Assembly (NCBI GenBank): GCA_038236965.1
Contig: JBBRZF010000049.1
Span: 1-20,073, forward strand
Direction: 5' to 3'
Length of the DNA: 20,073 bases
From: JBBRZF01 sp038236965
GTDB lineage: Bacteria > Acidobacteriota > Terriglobia > Terriglobales > Acidobacteriaceae
Positions within the stretch are counted from its first letter, which is position 1. Each line of letters begins with the position of its first letter. Below are positions 12,490-20,073 of this stretch, piece after piece. The notes under the pieces were generated by a model that did no database searches, was not told the origin of the DNA, and saw nothing but the letters and a program-made list of their open reading frames with translations. The translations under genes were made by a program, and so were the position numbers.

Positions 12490-14943
12490 TTATGCCGAGT
12501 ACAGAAGGATGCCTTCTGCCGCTTCCTCGCCCACCGGGCGATAGAAGAGCTGGTTGTTGTCGAGGTAAACCTCGATGAAGGCGGGCCGCGTCTTGAAGGT
12601 GCCCTGTATGAGCGCCTCGGAGAGCGGGTCCTCGATGTACTTCTGCAACGCGCGACGCAATGGACGCGCGCCATACGTGCGGTCGCTGACCGTCTTGTCC
12701 AGAATCCACTTGCGAGCTTCCTCGGTCACCGTGATGGTGATGGAGCGCTGCGACAGGTTCTGGTTCAACTGATTGACCATCAGCTCGACGATCTGAATCA
12801 GGTCGGGTTCCGTCAGCGACTGGAAGAGGATGACCTCATCCAAGCGGTTCAGGAATTCCGGATTGAAGGTCTTCTTCACTTCCTGCTTCACCATCTCTTC
12901 GACCTTGTCGGAGATGACATCGTCCTTCTCGCTCTGAAAGCCAAGCCCAGTGCGCTTCATCAAGTGACGCGCGCCGATGTTCGAAGTCATGATGATGATG
13001 GTGTTCTTGAAATCGACCTGGTTGCCGAGTCCATCGGTAAGCTGGCCGTCTTCAAACACCTGCAGCAGGATGTTAAAGACATCGGGATGCGCCTTTTCAA
13101 CTTCGTCGAGCAGTACGACCGAGTACGGTGCGCGCTTCACGCGTTCCGTAAGCTGTCCGCCCTCTTCGTAGCCCACGTAGCCTGGAGGCGAACCGATGAG
13201 CTTCGAGACCGAATGCTTTTCCATGTACTCCGACATATCGAAGCGTATGAGCGACTTCTCGCTGCCGAACATGAACTGCGCCAAGGTGCGCGCGACTTCC
13301 GTCTTGCCGACGCCGGTCGGTCCCAGGAACAGGAACGAGCCGATGGGGCGATTGGGACTCTTCAGTCCCGCACGCGAACGACGGATGGCGCGGGCCAGGG
13401 CCGAGATGGAACGGTCCTGCGAAATGACACGCCGGTGCAATTCTTCTTCGATGCGAAGCAGCTTCGCCGATTCTTCTTCCTTGATGGAGGCCACGGGAAC
13501 GCCGGTCCAGCGGCAGACAACATCTTCAATGTCTTCGCGCGTGACGACGCCGGTTGTGGACTCATCCAGGTGATATTTTTCGCGAAGAGCGCGCAGGTTC
13601 TCGCGCTCCTTGCGTTCTTCGTCCGAATAGAAACGCGCCTTCTCGAATTCGTGATTCGCGATTGCGTTCTCCATCCGGTGAACGATGAACTTGATACGCT
13701 TCTGCACTTCCGTGATCTCTTCGGGAAGCGCGGTCTGGCGCAGTTTTACGCGAGCGCCGGCTTCATCAATAAGGTCAATGGCCTTATCGGGCAGGAAGCG
13801 GTCCGGGATATACCGGTTGGAATGCGAGACAGAGAACTGTATCGCCTCATCGGTATAGGTGACGGCATGGAATTTTTCGTAACGGTCCTTGATGCCGAAC
13901 AGTATTTTGGTGGCAGTCTCCTCATCGGGAGGCGGCACCTTAACGGCCTGGAAACGGCGTTCCAAGGAGCGGTCCTTCTCAATCGATTTGCGATATTCGC
14001 CCGGCGTGGTTGCGCCGATGCATTGGATCTCTCCACGAGAGAGGGCCGGCTTGAGGATGTTGGCCGCGTCGAGTGAACCTTCCGCAGAACCAGCACCGAC
14101 CAGCGTATGCAATTCGTCGATGAAGATGATGGAATTCTGCGACTCCATCAATTCCTTCATGATGGTCTTAAGACGCTCTTCGAACTGGCCGCGATATTTC
14201 GTGCCAGCCACGATCAAGGAGAGGTCAAGAGCGAGGATGCGTTTGTCAGCCAGGAACGACGGAACTTCGCCATCCGCGATGCGTTGGGCGAGGCCTTCGA
14301 CGATGGCGGTCTTGCCGACGCCAGGCTCGCCGATGAGCACCGGATTGTTCTTGGTGCGCCGGCAGAGGATCTGAATGGTTCGGTCGAGTTCCTGGTCGCG
14401 TCCCACGAGCGGATCGAGCTGGTTGTCCATCGCCGACTGTGTAAGGTCGCGCGAGAACTCCGCTAACAGCGAAGACTCGCGCGAACGCGGCGACTGGGCA
14501 GGAGCAGTTTTTTCCTGCGAAGTGCGGGCCAGCTCTTCACGGATGGTGGAGAGACGCAGACCGCGCTCGTGCAGGATCTCAGCGGCAAAGCATTTTTCTT
14601 CGCGCAGGAGCCCAAGGAGCAGGTGTTCGGTGCCGATGTGTTTATGCGAGAGCCGTTCCGCTTCTTCCGCGGCATAGGCGAGCACGCGTTTGCACTCGTT
14701 GCTGAGCGGCAGATCCACGGAGGTAGAAACCTTTTCGCGGATCGTGGTGTGGCCCTCGATCTGTTTGCGTATGGAATCTACGGATGAGTGTTGCCGCAAG
14801 AACCGGTTAGTGAGCGCCTTGTCTTCGCGCAGGAGGCCGAGCAGCAGGTGTTCGGTCTCGATGTACGGAGAGCCGAATTGGCTTGCCTCGTAGCGCGCAA
14901 AAAAGATCACGCGTCTTGCCTTTTCTGTATACCTTTCGAACAT
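12490..14943 (-). CDS. clpC: ATP-dependent Clp protease ATPase subunit ClpC
   Basis: An 817-residue AAA+ unfoldase that feeds ClpP. Two Clp-N repeats occupy about 3-140 (both contain EHLLLGLLRE). D1 has Walker A GEPGVGKT (205-212), Walker B IIFIDELH (272-279) and arginine finger region RSLERRFQ. A UVR-type middle segment lies at about 423-458 (HEFEKARFYSDEER). D2 has Walker A GPTGVGKT (541-548) and Walker B VVLLDEVEKAHP (609-620). The short middle region with UVR marks ClpC rather than ClpB or ClpA. Start MFERYTEKAR is the family norm, with GGAGAAGG upstream. No mcsA, mcsB, ctsR or clpP lies nearby, so adaptor control is not evident. The terminator is at 12437-12467. Confidence 0.96.
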   Translation of the reverse strand: MFERYTEKARRVIFFARYEASQFGSPYIETEHLLLGLLREDKALTNRFLRQHSSVDSIRKQIEGHTTIREKVSTSVDLPLSNECKRVLAYAAEEAERLSHKHIGTEHLLLGLLREEKCFAAEILHERGLRLSTIREELARTSQEKTAPAQSPRSRESSLLAEFSRDLTQSAMDNQLDPLVGRDQELDRTIQILCRRTKNNPVLIGEPGVGKTAIVEGLAQRIADGEVPSFLADKRILALDLSLIVAGTKYRGQFEERLKTIMKELMESQNSIIFIDELHTLVGAGSAEGSLDAANILKPALSRGEIQCIGATTPGEYRKSIEKDRSLERRFQAVKVPPPDEETATKILFGIKDRYEKFHAVTYTDEAIQFSVSHSNRYIPDRFLPDKAIDLIDEAGARVKLRQTALPEEITEVQKRIKFIVHRMENAIANHEFEKARFYSDEERKERENLRALREKYHLDESTTGVVTREDIEDVVCRWTGVPVASIKEEESAKLLRIEEELHRRVISQDRSISALARAIRRSRAGLKSPNRPIGSFLFLGPTGVGKTEVARTLAQFMFGSEKSLIRFDMSEYMEKHSVSKLIGSPPGYVGYEEGGQLTERVKRAPYSVVLLDEVEKAHPDVFNILLQVFEDGQLTDGLGNQVDFKNTIIIMTSNIGARHLMKRTGLGFQSEKDDVISDKVEEMVKQEVKKTFNPEFLNRLDEVILFQSLTEPDLIQIVELMVNQLNQNLSQRSITITVTEEARKWILDKTVSDRTYGARPLRRALQKYIEDPLSEALIQGTFKTRPAFIEVYLDNNQLFYRPVGEEAAEGILLYSA

Positions 14944-15101
14944 TCGCTACCTTCTCCAAGTTCCTTGGATGCCGCAATGCGTATCCAGGAACCCCTCTCC
15001 CTGCTCACTTCATCCCGGATGCTCTTGGCAGTCCCGGTGAACCATCCACCGGAGCGGGCCGCAAGGATTTCAGCATCCGACCGCTATAACCTCGGATAGC
15101 C

Positions 15102-15139
15102 TGCGGTGAAACCGCGAGGACCCCGAGTTCTTCACCGCA
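15102..15139. repeat. 9-bp inverted repeat between lolD and clpC
   Basis: TGCGGTGAA (15102-15110) pairs with TTCACCGCA (15131-15139) across 20 nt. A smaller hairpin, CCGGTG-N7-CACCGG, lies at 15034-15052. There is no T-run, so these are not classical terminators; they may structure the clpC leader or end the lolD message. The rest of 14944-15193 shows nothing I can name. Confidence 0.4.
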
Positions 15140-15193
15140 TCCGGAAGGTTCTTGGACCGGAGCGTATTTGCAACAACGACCTGAAACCTGTCC

Positions 15194-15931
15194 CTATGCG
15201 CCTGGGCGACTCTGGTCGGGGAGTTGAGCCAAGGCGACCGAATCCGGCTGCACCTCTTCAACGCGTCCAGAATGGAGGTAAAGAACCCGATTACACCGTC
15301 GCGCGAACGCAAGATTGTGAGTGACGATCAGGGAGGTGAGACGGTAGTCGGTATGTAAACGGGCGATCAATTCAAAAACTGCTTCCGCGGTGCGGTTATC
15401 GAGGTCTCCCGTAGGCTCGTCGGCCATAAGGATACTGGGTCCGGTTACCAGCGCTCTTGCGAGGGATACTCGCTGCTGTTCACCGCCGGAAAGTTCTCCA
15501 GTCCGGTGATGTCCGCGATCGGCGAGTCCCACTTCGAGGAGCCACTTGCGTGCTTCGTCCTCAGCTTGTCGCCTGGGGGTGCCCCGCAGGAGCAACGGCA
15601 TGGCGACATTTTCGACTGCGGTGAATTCGGGCAGCAGGTAATGGAACTGCCACACGAAACCAAGTTCCTTGTTGCGAAACTCGGCCGCGGCGTCTTCTGA
15701 TAGATTTTGCAGCTTGAGGTTGGCGAAATATACATCACCTTCGGAGGGTGTATCCAGAGCTCCGAGAATGTGCAAAAGAGAACTCTTTCCAGAGCCACTT
15801 TCGCCGACGATGGCTAGCATCTCTCCCTTCCTGACTTGGAAGGACAGGTTGTCAAAGAGCACTAAATCCGAGCTACCAGAGCGAAAGACCTTCTTGAGGC
15901 CTTCGACTCTAAGGATTTCGTTCTCCTCCAT
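15194..15931 (-). CDS. lolD: Lipoprotein-release ABC transporter ATPase LolD
   Basis: A 245-residue ABC ATPase. Walker A is GESGSGKS (43-50). The Q-loop lies in GFVWQFHYLLPEFTAVENVAMP, the hallmark of LolD within the MacB/LolD branch. The signature is LSGGEQQR (147-154), Walker B ILMADEPTGDLD (167-178) and H-loop His about 205. It powers extraction of outer-membrane lipoproteins from the inner membrane together with the permease encoded just upstream. I chose ATG 15931; an in-frame TTG at 15946 is possible, and neither has a well-placed Shine-Dalgarno. The 159-bp gap from the permease stop holds no gene, only A/T-rich runs. The order permease-ATPase on the same strand supports co-transcription. 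Confidence 0.93.
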   Translation of the reverse strand: MEENEILRVEGLKKVFRSGSSDLVLFDNLSFQVRKGEMLAIVGESGSGKSSLLHILGALDTPSEGDVYFANLKLQNLSEDAAAEFRNKELGFVWQFHYLLPEFTAVENVAMPLLLRGTPRRQAEDEARKWLLEVGLADRGHHRTGELSGGEQQRVSLARALVTGPSILMADEPTGDLDNRTAEAVFELIARLHTDYRLTSLIVTHNLAFARRCNRVLYLHSGRVEEVQPDSVALAQLPDQSRPGA

Positions 15932-16090
15932 TGGATGCAGACGCAATCTCCCACGGTGCAGATTCGTAATATTCAGATTAGAACACGATGAAGTAAGGAA
16001 AGATGCTGGAAAAATCCGACGACGGTCGTTGAACGTTCGGGTTTGGAAAAAATCCAGAAGGCGTGCGGAGCCGAGGCAAGGCCAAACTGG

Positions 16091-17431
16091 TTATTCGTAG
16101 CGGAGAGCCTCGGCGGGAAGCACCTTAGAGGCGGAATAGGACGGGTAGATTGTTGCGACGAAAGAAATGAAAAGCGCAACAACTGCGACCAATAATCCAT
16201 CGATAGCGCGCGGCGCGAAAGGAACATAGTCGATGGAATAGACCTCGGCGGAAAGGGAGACCAATTTGTAGTGTCCTGCTGCGAAGGAAAGTACGTAGCC
16301 GAGGATGAGCCCGATGATGGTGCCGATGACGCCGATGAGCATTCCCTGGAAGATGAAAATGCGGCGTATCTGCGCGCGCTTTGCGCCCATCGAAGCCAGC
16401 ACGGCGATGTCCTTGGTCTTTTCCATCACCATCATGATGAGCGAGATGAGGATGTTAAGCGCCGCGACAAAAACGATGAGTCCGATGGTGATGAAAGTCA
16501 CGACGCGCTCAAGGCGCAAAGCGCGGAAGAGAGCGCGGTTCTGGTCCATCCAACTGGTGGCTTGGAAGCCGGGGCCAGCGGCCTTCTCTAGCACCGTGCC
16601 GATCTCGCCGGCCTTATAGATGTCGTCCAGTTTGAACTCAATGACGGAGACGATGTTGCCGAGTCCAAAGAGCTTTTGGGCGTCGCGCAGACTTGTAAGA
16701 GCCCAAGCCGAGTCGTAATCGTAGAAACCGGATTGGAAGACTCCGGTCACCTTGAAGCGAACGTATTTCGGCACGATGCCGAAGGGAGTGAGTTCACCCT
16801 GAGGACTTGTAACAAGAACGACGGAACCGACGGTAGCGCCGAGTTCGTCGGCCATGTCCTTGCCGAGAATGATAGGCGGCAGCGAATTGAAGCGGCCGCG
16901 GGCGGCAGCCGTCGAAGTCGCATCCGGTGTCGTCGAGTTCGGAGCGGGCGTGTCTTGGGAATCGGGGAGGAGAGGCAGGGCCTGCGATTCTTCGAGCGCC
17001 TTCGTAGAGCCGACCTTTACCGAGGTGAGGAGTTCATTTACGTGTCGCTCGAGGTCGGGAACTACGCCTTTGAGAATTGCGCCTTTGGCGCGGGCTCCGC
17101 GCGAGATGAGGACTTGTTCATAGATTGCAGGCGCAGTTGCGATGACATGGGGCTGATGTCCCAGGCGTTCGGTGAGCGATTCCCAATCGAGGATGCCGTC
17201 GGAATTCACGCGCATCAGATTGACGTGCGCGGTGGAGCCGAGCAGGCGTTCCTGCAGATCCTGGCGGAAACCATTATTGATGGCGAGTGCGACGATGAGC
17301 GAGGCGACCCCGGCGGCCACTCCGATGACAGAGATGGTCGTGATAACGCCAATAACAGCCTGTCGGCGCTTGGCGCGAAGATAACGGGCGGCGATGAAGA
17401 GTTCAAATCTCAAGCGGTCGGCACTCAGCAT
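16091..17431 (-). CDS. lolC: LolC/LolE-type lipoprotein-releasing permease
   Basis: A 446-residue membrane protein with the FtsX/LolCE plan. A cytoplasmic start FELFIAARYLRAKRRQ is the family signature. TM1 is at about 25-50, followed by a periplasmic domain of about 260 residues. Three C-terminal TMs lie near 315-345, 365-390 and 408-432, separated by the conserved coupling segment MEKTKDIAVLASMGAKRAQIRRIFIFQG, here noted by its core ASMGAKR. The end is SKVLPAEALRYE. It works with LolD to pass lipoproteins to LolA. Only one permease gene is seen, so it may form a homodimer (LolF-like) or have a partner elsewhere. The Pro/Thr-rich insert at about 160-180 (DTPAPNSTTPDATST) is unusual. A TACAAT lies 14 nt before the ATG, which lacks a clear Shine-Dalgarno. 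Confidence 0.92.
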   Translation of the reverse strand: MLSADRLRFELFIAARYLRAKRRQAVIGVITTISVIGVAAGVASLIVALAINNGFRQDLQERLLGSTAHVNLMRVNSDGILDWESLTERLGHQPHVIATAPAIYEQVLISRGARAKGAILKGVVPDLERHVNELLTSVKVGSTKALEESQALPLLPDSQDTPAPNSTTPDATSTAAARGRFNSLPPIILGKDMADELGATVGSVVLVTSPQGELTPFGIVPKYVRFKVTGVFQSGFYDYDSAWALTSLRDAQKLFGLGNIVSVIEFKLDDIYKAGEIGTVLEKAAGPGFQATSWMDQNRALFRALRLERVVTFITIGLIVFVAALNILISLIMMVMEKTKDIAVLASMGAKRAQIRRIFIFQGMLIGVIGTIIGLILGYVLSFAAGHYKLVSLSAEVYSIDYVPFAPRAIDGLLVAVVALFISFVATIYPSYSASKVLPAEALRYE

Positions 17432-17445
17432 TCAGCTACATCGAG

Positions 17446-17451
17446 ATTGTA
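17446..17451 (-). promoter_or_regulatory. Possible -10 box of the lolC-lolD unit
   Basis: TACAAT (17451-17446) ends 14 nt before the lolC ATG, giving a predicted leader of about 8 nt. No -35 match is visible at 16-18 bp spacing. Confidence 0.35.
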
Positions 17452-17488
17452 TAGGATGCGCAGCTTACGATTTGCGCGCGGCCCGTCG

Positions 17489-18073
17489 CTACCAGAATCG
17501 GGGCAGGATAGCGGGCGTCACCGATTTGTACTCGCGGAACTCGCTGCCGAAGCGACGCTCCAGTTCTGCATCCTCCGTGCGAACAAGAAAAATTCCGGTG
17601 ATGATGGCGAAGCCTGTCAGTGCGAACGTCGCGACTGTTGCGGTGAGGAAGCACCAGCCCAACATGGTGCAAAGATGCCCAGCGTAGAGCGGGTGACGCA
17701 TGCGCCTGTGAAGTCCGGAAATGACAAGGTGCTGGTCGTGGCGTTCCGGCTCCAGCTCGTGGCGTCCGATGATCTTGTTCAGCGAGAAGTGCCGTTGTCC
17801 GCCGAAATAGATGTAAGCGGTCGCGCGCCAGAAGGGAATCGCCAGCAGGCGCGCGTACGGCGCGTCATACAGAAGAGTGAGTCGCCACGGAGCAGAAGCA
17901 ACCGCTGCGAGGACCCACATCAGAATCCACGCAGGCGCAAGGACTTTGTATGGATTGCTGCGCTGCGAACGCCAATAGGCGATGAAGGGGTGCACCATCA
18001 GCCAGAAGGCCGGAATCGTCGAGTAGGTGGAGCAGACGATCCATCCGGCGATATCAATAACGTTCGTAGTCAT
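17489..18073 (-). CDS. Isoprenylcysteine carboxyl methyltransferase-like membrane protein
   Basis: A 194-residue integral membrane protein with about five hydrophobic segments (near 8-28, 43-62, 70-90 and two around 128-160). It carries the ICMT/PEMT-family SAM-binding features: GLHRRMRHPLYAGHL (about 119-133) and the C-terminal EDAELERRFGSEFREYKSVTPAILPRF. Bacteria do not prenylate proteins in the eukaryotic way, so the acceptor is unknown; lipids, quinones or small isoprenoids are options. Its ATG overlaps the TGA of the upstream propeller gene by four bases (ATGA), indicating translational coupling. The lolC start lies 57 bp downstream. Confidence 0.82.
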   Translation of the reverse strand: MTTNVIDIAGWIVCSTYSTIPAFWLMVHPFIAYWRSQRSNPYKVLAPAWILMWVLAAVASAPWRLTLLYDAPYARLLAIPFWRATAYIYFGGQRHFSLNKIIGRHELEPERHDQHLVISGLHRRMRHPLYAGHLCTMLGWCFLTATVATFALTGFAIITGIFLVRTEDAELERRFGSEFREYKSVTPAILPRFW

Positions 18074-20073
18074 TTTGCGGGGACGACGACTTTGGCCGTT
18101 CCCATATTGTCAAAGCGATCATAGAGGCGGACGACGATGGTGTGTTCTTCCAGCCCGGCAACTGTGGGCGCAGCCTTCGGTGCCGGGCGTTTACCTTTTG
18201 CGCGCTGCGGTTGTCCTGCGGGATTTTTCGCGCCCGCGGTTTCGGTTAAGTCCTGCTCGGCGGCGAGGGCTGCTACAGGCGCAGGAACAGGGATATAGAA
18301 GTCGTAGTTCTCTTGTCGCGAATCGGAGATCTCTCCGACGGGGGCCACGAACTGCCAATCTCCGGCGTCGATGGAGAACTCGGCGCGTCGTATGACCGAG
18401 AAACTATCGTTGGCGGTAAAGATGATGTGCAACTGCCCGGCATCGACCACGGCGGCGAGGTTGAAGATTGCGGGAGGAGTGTTATCCACTTCGAACCGCG
18501 AGCTTTCGCGGGTGCCGCTCGAGGCTTCTTCAGGCGAGTGAGCGGGTTCGTCGGAGGCGATGATGCGTATGGTGTATTCGCCATCGGGCAGCAATCCGGC
18601 GTCGAAGGTGTAGAAGCGATCGGCAAGATCGTTCTTCAGCAGCTTCCAGCGCGTCTCGTTGTCGCCGCGGTAAAAGATGCTGGAGGAAAGCTGGTCGTCG
18701 TTTTCGTCGTGCGCGGTCCAGCGAACGGCGATGGAATCGCGGTCGCGTTGCGGAGTGACGTTCTGCATCATTGCGGCTTGCTGACTGGCTTGCTCGTTGC
18801 TGCTTGCAGCCTGTGCGACGGTGCGCGGTGTGGCCTGGAAACGGTAACCCACTTGAACCGAGACGTCGTCGACTTCAGGAGCGACATTCTTCGGCAGGTA
18901 GTTCACGCGCACGCTATCCATCATGGGCGCGGGATTGCCGGAGTGGAGTATGGCGCGCCATTGAATGAAGCGGGCGGAAGGCGCATCGAACAATGGGTCC
19001 TTCTGCAAATCGATCTTCTTCCACGTACTCCAGTTTCGGTCGGGATTATCCACGTTGCCGCTGCGGGCAAAGTATTCCACGTTGCCGGTGTTGCGGGCCT
19101 CGAGGCGTCCCCAGCGGGAGAAAATGCGCGCGTCGAAGACATCGCTTTCAAATGTGCCGTCGCGCAGCACGGAATTCTGCAACGCAAATATCTTTCCCAG
19201 GTTGCTGGTCGCTGCGTAGGTTGCGCCGTTCAGACCGCGGGCAAATCCGATGACCTGGTTTGCGCTCATCTTGAGCAAATCGGTGAACTGCGAGGCCGAA
19301 TCGATGGAGTAGATCTTTCCCTTGTTGCCAGTGCCGGCCAAGAGGTGGCCTTCGGCGTCGAATCCGAGTGCGTAGACAAGGTCCTCGCGCGAACTCCATA
19401 AACGTTTGGGAGAACCGTCAGGAGCGATTCGATAGATCTCCGACCCGGTTGCTCCCATGCCGGGCAGTGGAATCTGCGGGACGATATTGCCAGGTGTCCC
19501 GGCGGGGTTGATGAACCCGGTGGGAGTGGCAAGGATGGGGTTGGACGGAGAACCCATCTGATTCGCATTGGCGGCGCGTTTTTCACCGGCACCGGCGGCG
19601 TAGATGTTTCCCTGCGCGTCGAGCGCGAGCGCGGTGATCTCTTTCTTAGGAGCGCTGTAAAGGACGAAGGCCTCGCCCGCAGGCGAGATGCGGTAGATGA
19701 GTCCGCTGCCGTCCGAACCGGCGATGAGATTTCCCTTCGGATCGAAGACGATGGCGCGGATATGAGCTTCATCGCTTTTGAAGAAGACGGAGCCAGTGTT
19801 GACGCGATCAACGCGGAAAATCTCTCCGCGATCGCCAGTCGCAACATAAAGCCGCCCGTCTGGCCCAATGGCCAGCGCCCAGATGTATTTTGTCTTGGGA
19901 TCGAAGTAGATGCTGGAGTTGTAGTTGGGATCGAGCGGAGCTGCATTATTGGCGGCAGCGGCGTTGTTCTGTTGCGCGCCTGCGGGTGCTGGCGGGGCAG
20001 AAGGTTTTGCGGCGGCTGCAACGGGATACGTGCGCGGCTCGATGCGGTAAACCTTGCCTTCGGGCGAAGTGGC
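18070..20073 (-). CDS. Beta-propeller protein with C-terminal Ig/FN3-like region (partial, N-terminus beyond right edge)
   Basis: The frame is open to the window edge: 667 residues visible and no start needed inside. Up to about visible residue 300 it repeats a propeller blade pattern of G-x-hydrophobic-Y-hydrophobic plus GxIYRI. Examples are GKVYRIEP, DGRLYVATGDRGEIFRV, GNLIAGSDGSGLIYRI, GHLLAGTGNKGKIYSI and ATYAATSNLGKIFAL. The rest contains a carbohydrate-binding-like segment (FSRWGRLEARNTG) and an Ig/FN3-like stretch with DENDDQLSSSIFYRG, LPDGEYTIRI and VDNTPPAIF. An Ala/Pro-rich stretch is at about 18-46, and a Lys/Pro-rich one lies near the C-terminus. It is probably exported, but the signal peptide is outside the window. 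Exact function unknown. A start at 19557 (internal Met) would cut the propeller and is rejected. Confidence 0.8.
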   Translation of the reverse strand, partial: ATSPEGKVYRIEPRTYPVAAAAKPSAPPAPAGAQQNNAAAANNAAPLDPNYNSSIYFDPKTKYIWALAIGPDGRLYVATGDRGEIFRVDRVNTGSVFFKSDEAHIRAIVFDPKGNLIAGSDGSGLIYRISPAGEAFVLYSAPKKEITALALDAQGNIYAAGAGEKRAANANQMGSPSNPILATPTGFINPAGTPGNIVPQIPLPGMGATGSEIYRIAPDGSPKRLWSSREDLVYALGFDAEGHLLAGTGNKGKIYSIDSASQFTDLLKMSANQVIGFARGLNGATYAATSNLGKIFALQNSVLRDGTFESDVFDARIFSRWGRLEARNTGNVEYFARSGNVDNPDRNWSTWKKIDLQKDPLFDAPSARFIQWRAILHSGNPAPMMDSVRVNYLPKNVAPEVDDVSVQVGYRFQATPRTVAQAASSNEQASQQAAMMQNVTPQRDRDSIAVRWTAHDENDDQLSSSIFYRGDNETRWKLLKNDLADRFYTFDAGLLPDGEYTIRIIASDEPAHSPEEASSGTRESSRFEVDNTPPAIFNLAAVVDAGQLHIIFTANDSFSVIRRAEFSIDAGDWQFVAPVGEISDSRQENYDFYIPVPAPVAALAAEQDLTETAGAKNPAGQPQRAKGKRPAPKAAPTVAGLEEHTIVVRLYDRFDNMGTAKVVVPAK

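Noticed and set aside
12964..14076. 370-codon plus-strand frame opposite clpC
   Set aside because: Antisense to highly conserved AAA+ sequence; no recognisable protein features.
16676..18124. 482-codon plus-strand frame opposite lolC and the ICMT-like gene
   Set aside because: Shadow of conserved minus-strand genes; Arg/Gly/Glu-rich composition and no domain.
19266..20021. 251-codon minus-strand frame in the propeller region
   Set aside because: Another frame of the same strand carries repeated propeller blades continuously to the window edge; this one is Ser/Pro/Arg-rich noise.

Overview
The window reads as a chromosomal housekeeping/accessory stretch from a GC-rich diderm bacterium. Gene content (NHEJ ligase LigD, LolC/LolD lipoprotein export, LarB, a UVR-containing ClpC, a PSMA-like M28 peptidase, a di-heme MauG-type cytochrome, a large ChaN-like protein, and a beta-propeller protein coupled to an isoprenylcysteine-methyltransferase-like protein) fits a soil Acidobacteriota (Terriglobia-type) genome. 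That assignment is inference from content and style; no rRNA or other marker for placement is present. I see no CRISPR array, insertion sequence, tRNA or rRNA.

Layout. 1-714 (minus): 5' part of ligD, running off the left edge. 715-1056: gene-free, with direct repeats and a row of hairpins. 1057-1608 (plus): small exported Lys-rich protein, then a terminator. 1683-2150 (plus): Nudix hydrolase. 2134-2465 (minus): orphan transcription unit with a consensus sigma70 promoter, an extremely long Shine-Dalgarno and a 19-codon ORF, ending at a hairpin shared with the Nudix 3' end. 2512-3126 (minus): ubiX. 3207-4901 (plus): ChaN-like protein. 4961-5707 (plus): larB. 5816-7141 (minus): purB, converging on larB at a bidirectional terminator. 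7354-10174 (plus): a MarR regulator and a secreted GCPII/PSMA-like M28 metallopeptidase, ended by a strong terminator. 10251-10508 (minus): glutaredoxin. 10847-12244 (minus): di-heme cytochrome c. 12490-14943 (minus): clpC. 15194-15931 and 16091-17431 (minus): lolD and a lolC/E permease. 17489-18073 and 18070 to the right edge (minus): ICMT-like membrane methyltransferase, translationally coupled to a beta-propeller/Ig-like protein that is incomplete at its N-terminus.

The genes do not form one pathway. Functional groups are the lipoprotein-release pair lolC-lolD, the coupled propeller-methyltransferase pair, and the possible marR-peptidase unit. UbiX and LarB each make or start a cofactor (prenyl-FMN; nickel-pincer nucleotide) whose partner enzymes are not in the window. 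Several genes (Nudix, marR, larB, lolC) have a -10-like hexamer within about 6-12 nt of the start codon and no Shine-Dalgarno, suggesting leaderless or near-leaderless transcripts. In contrast, the 19-codon ORF at 2349-2408 has the strongest ribosome-binding site in the window. That orphan unit is the most interesting unexplained item.
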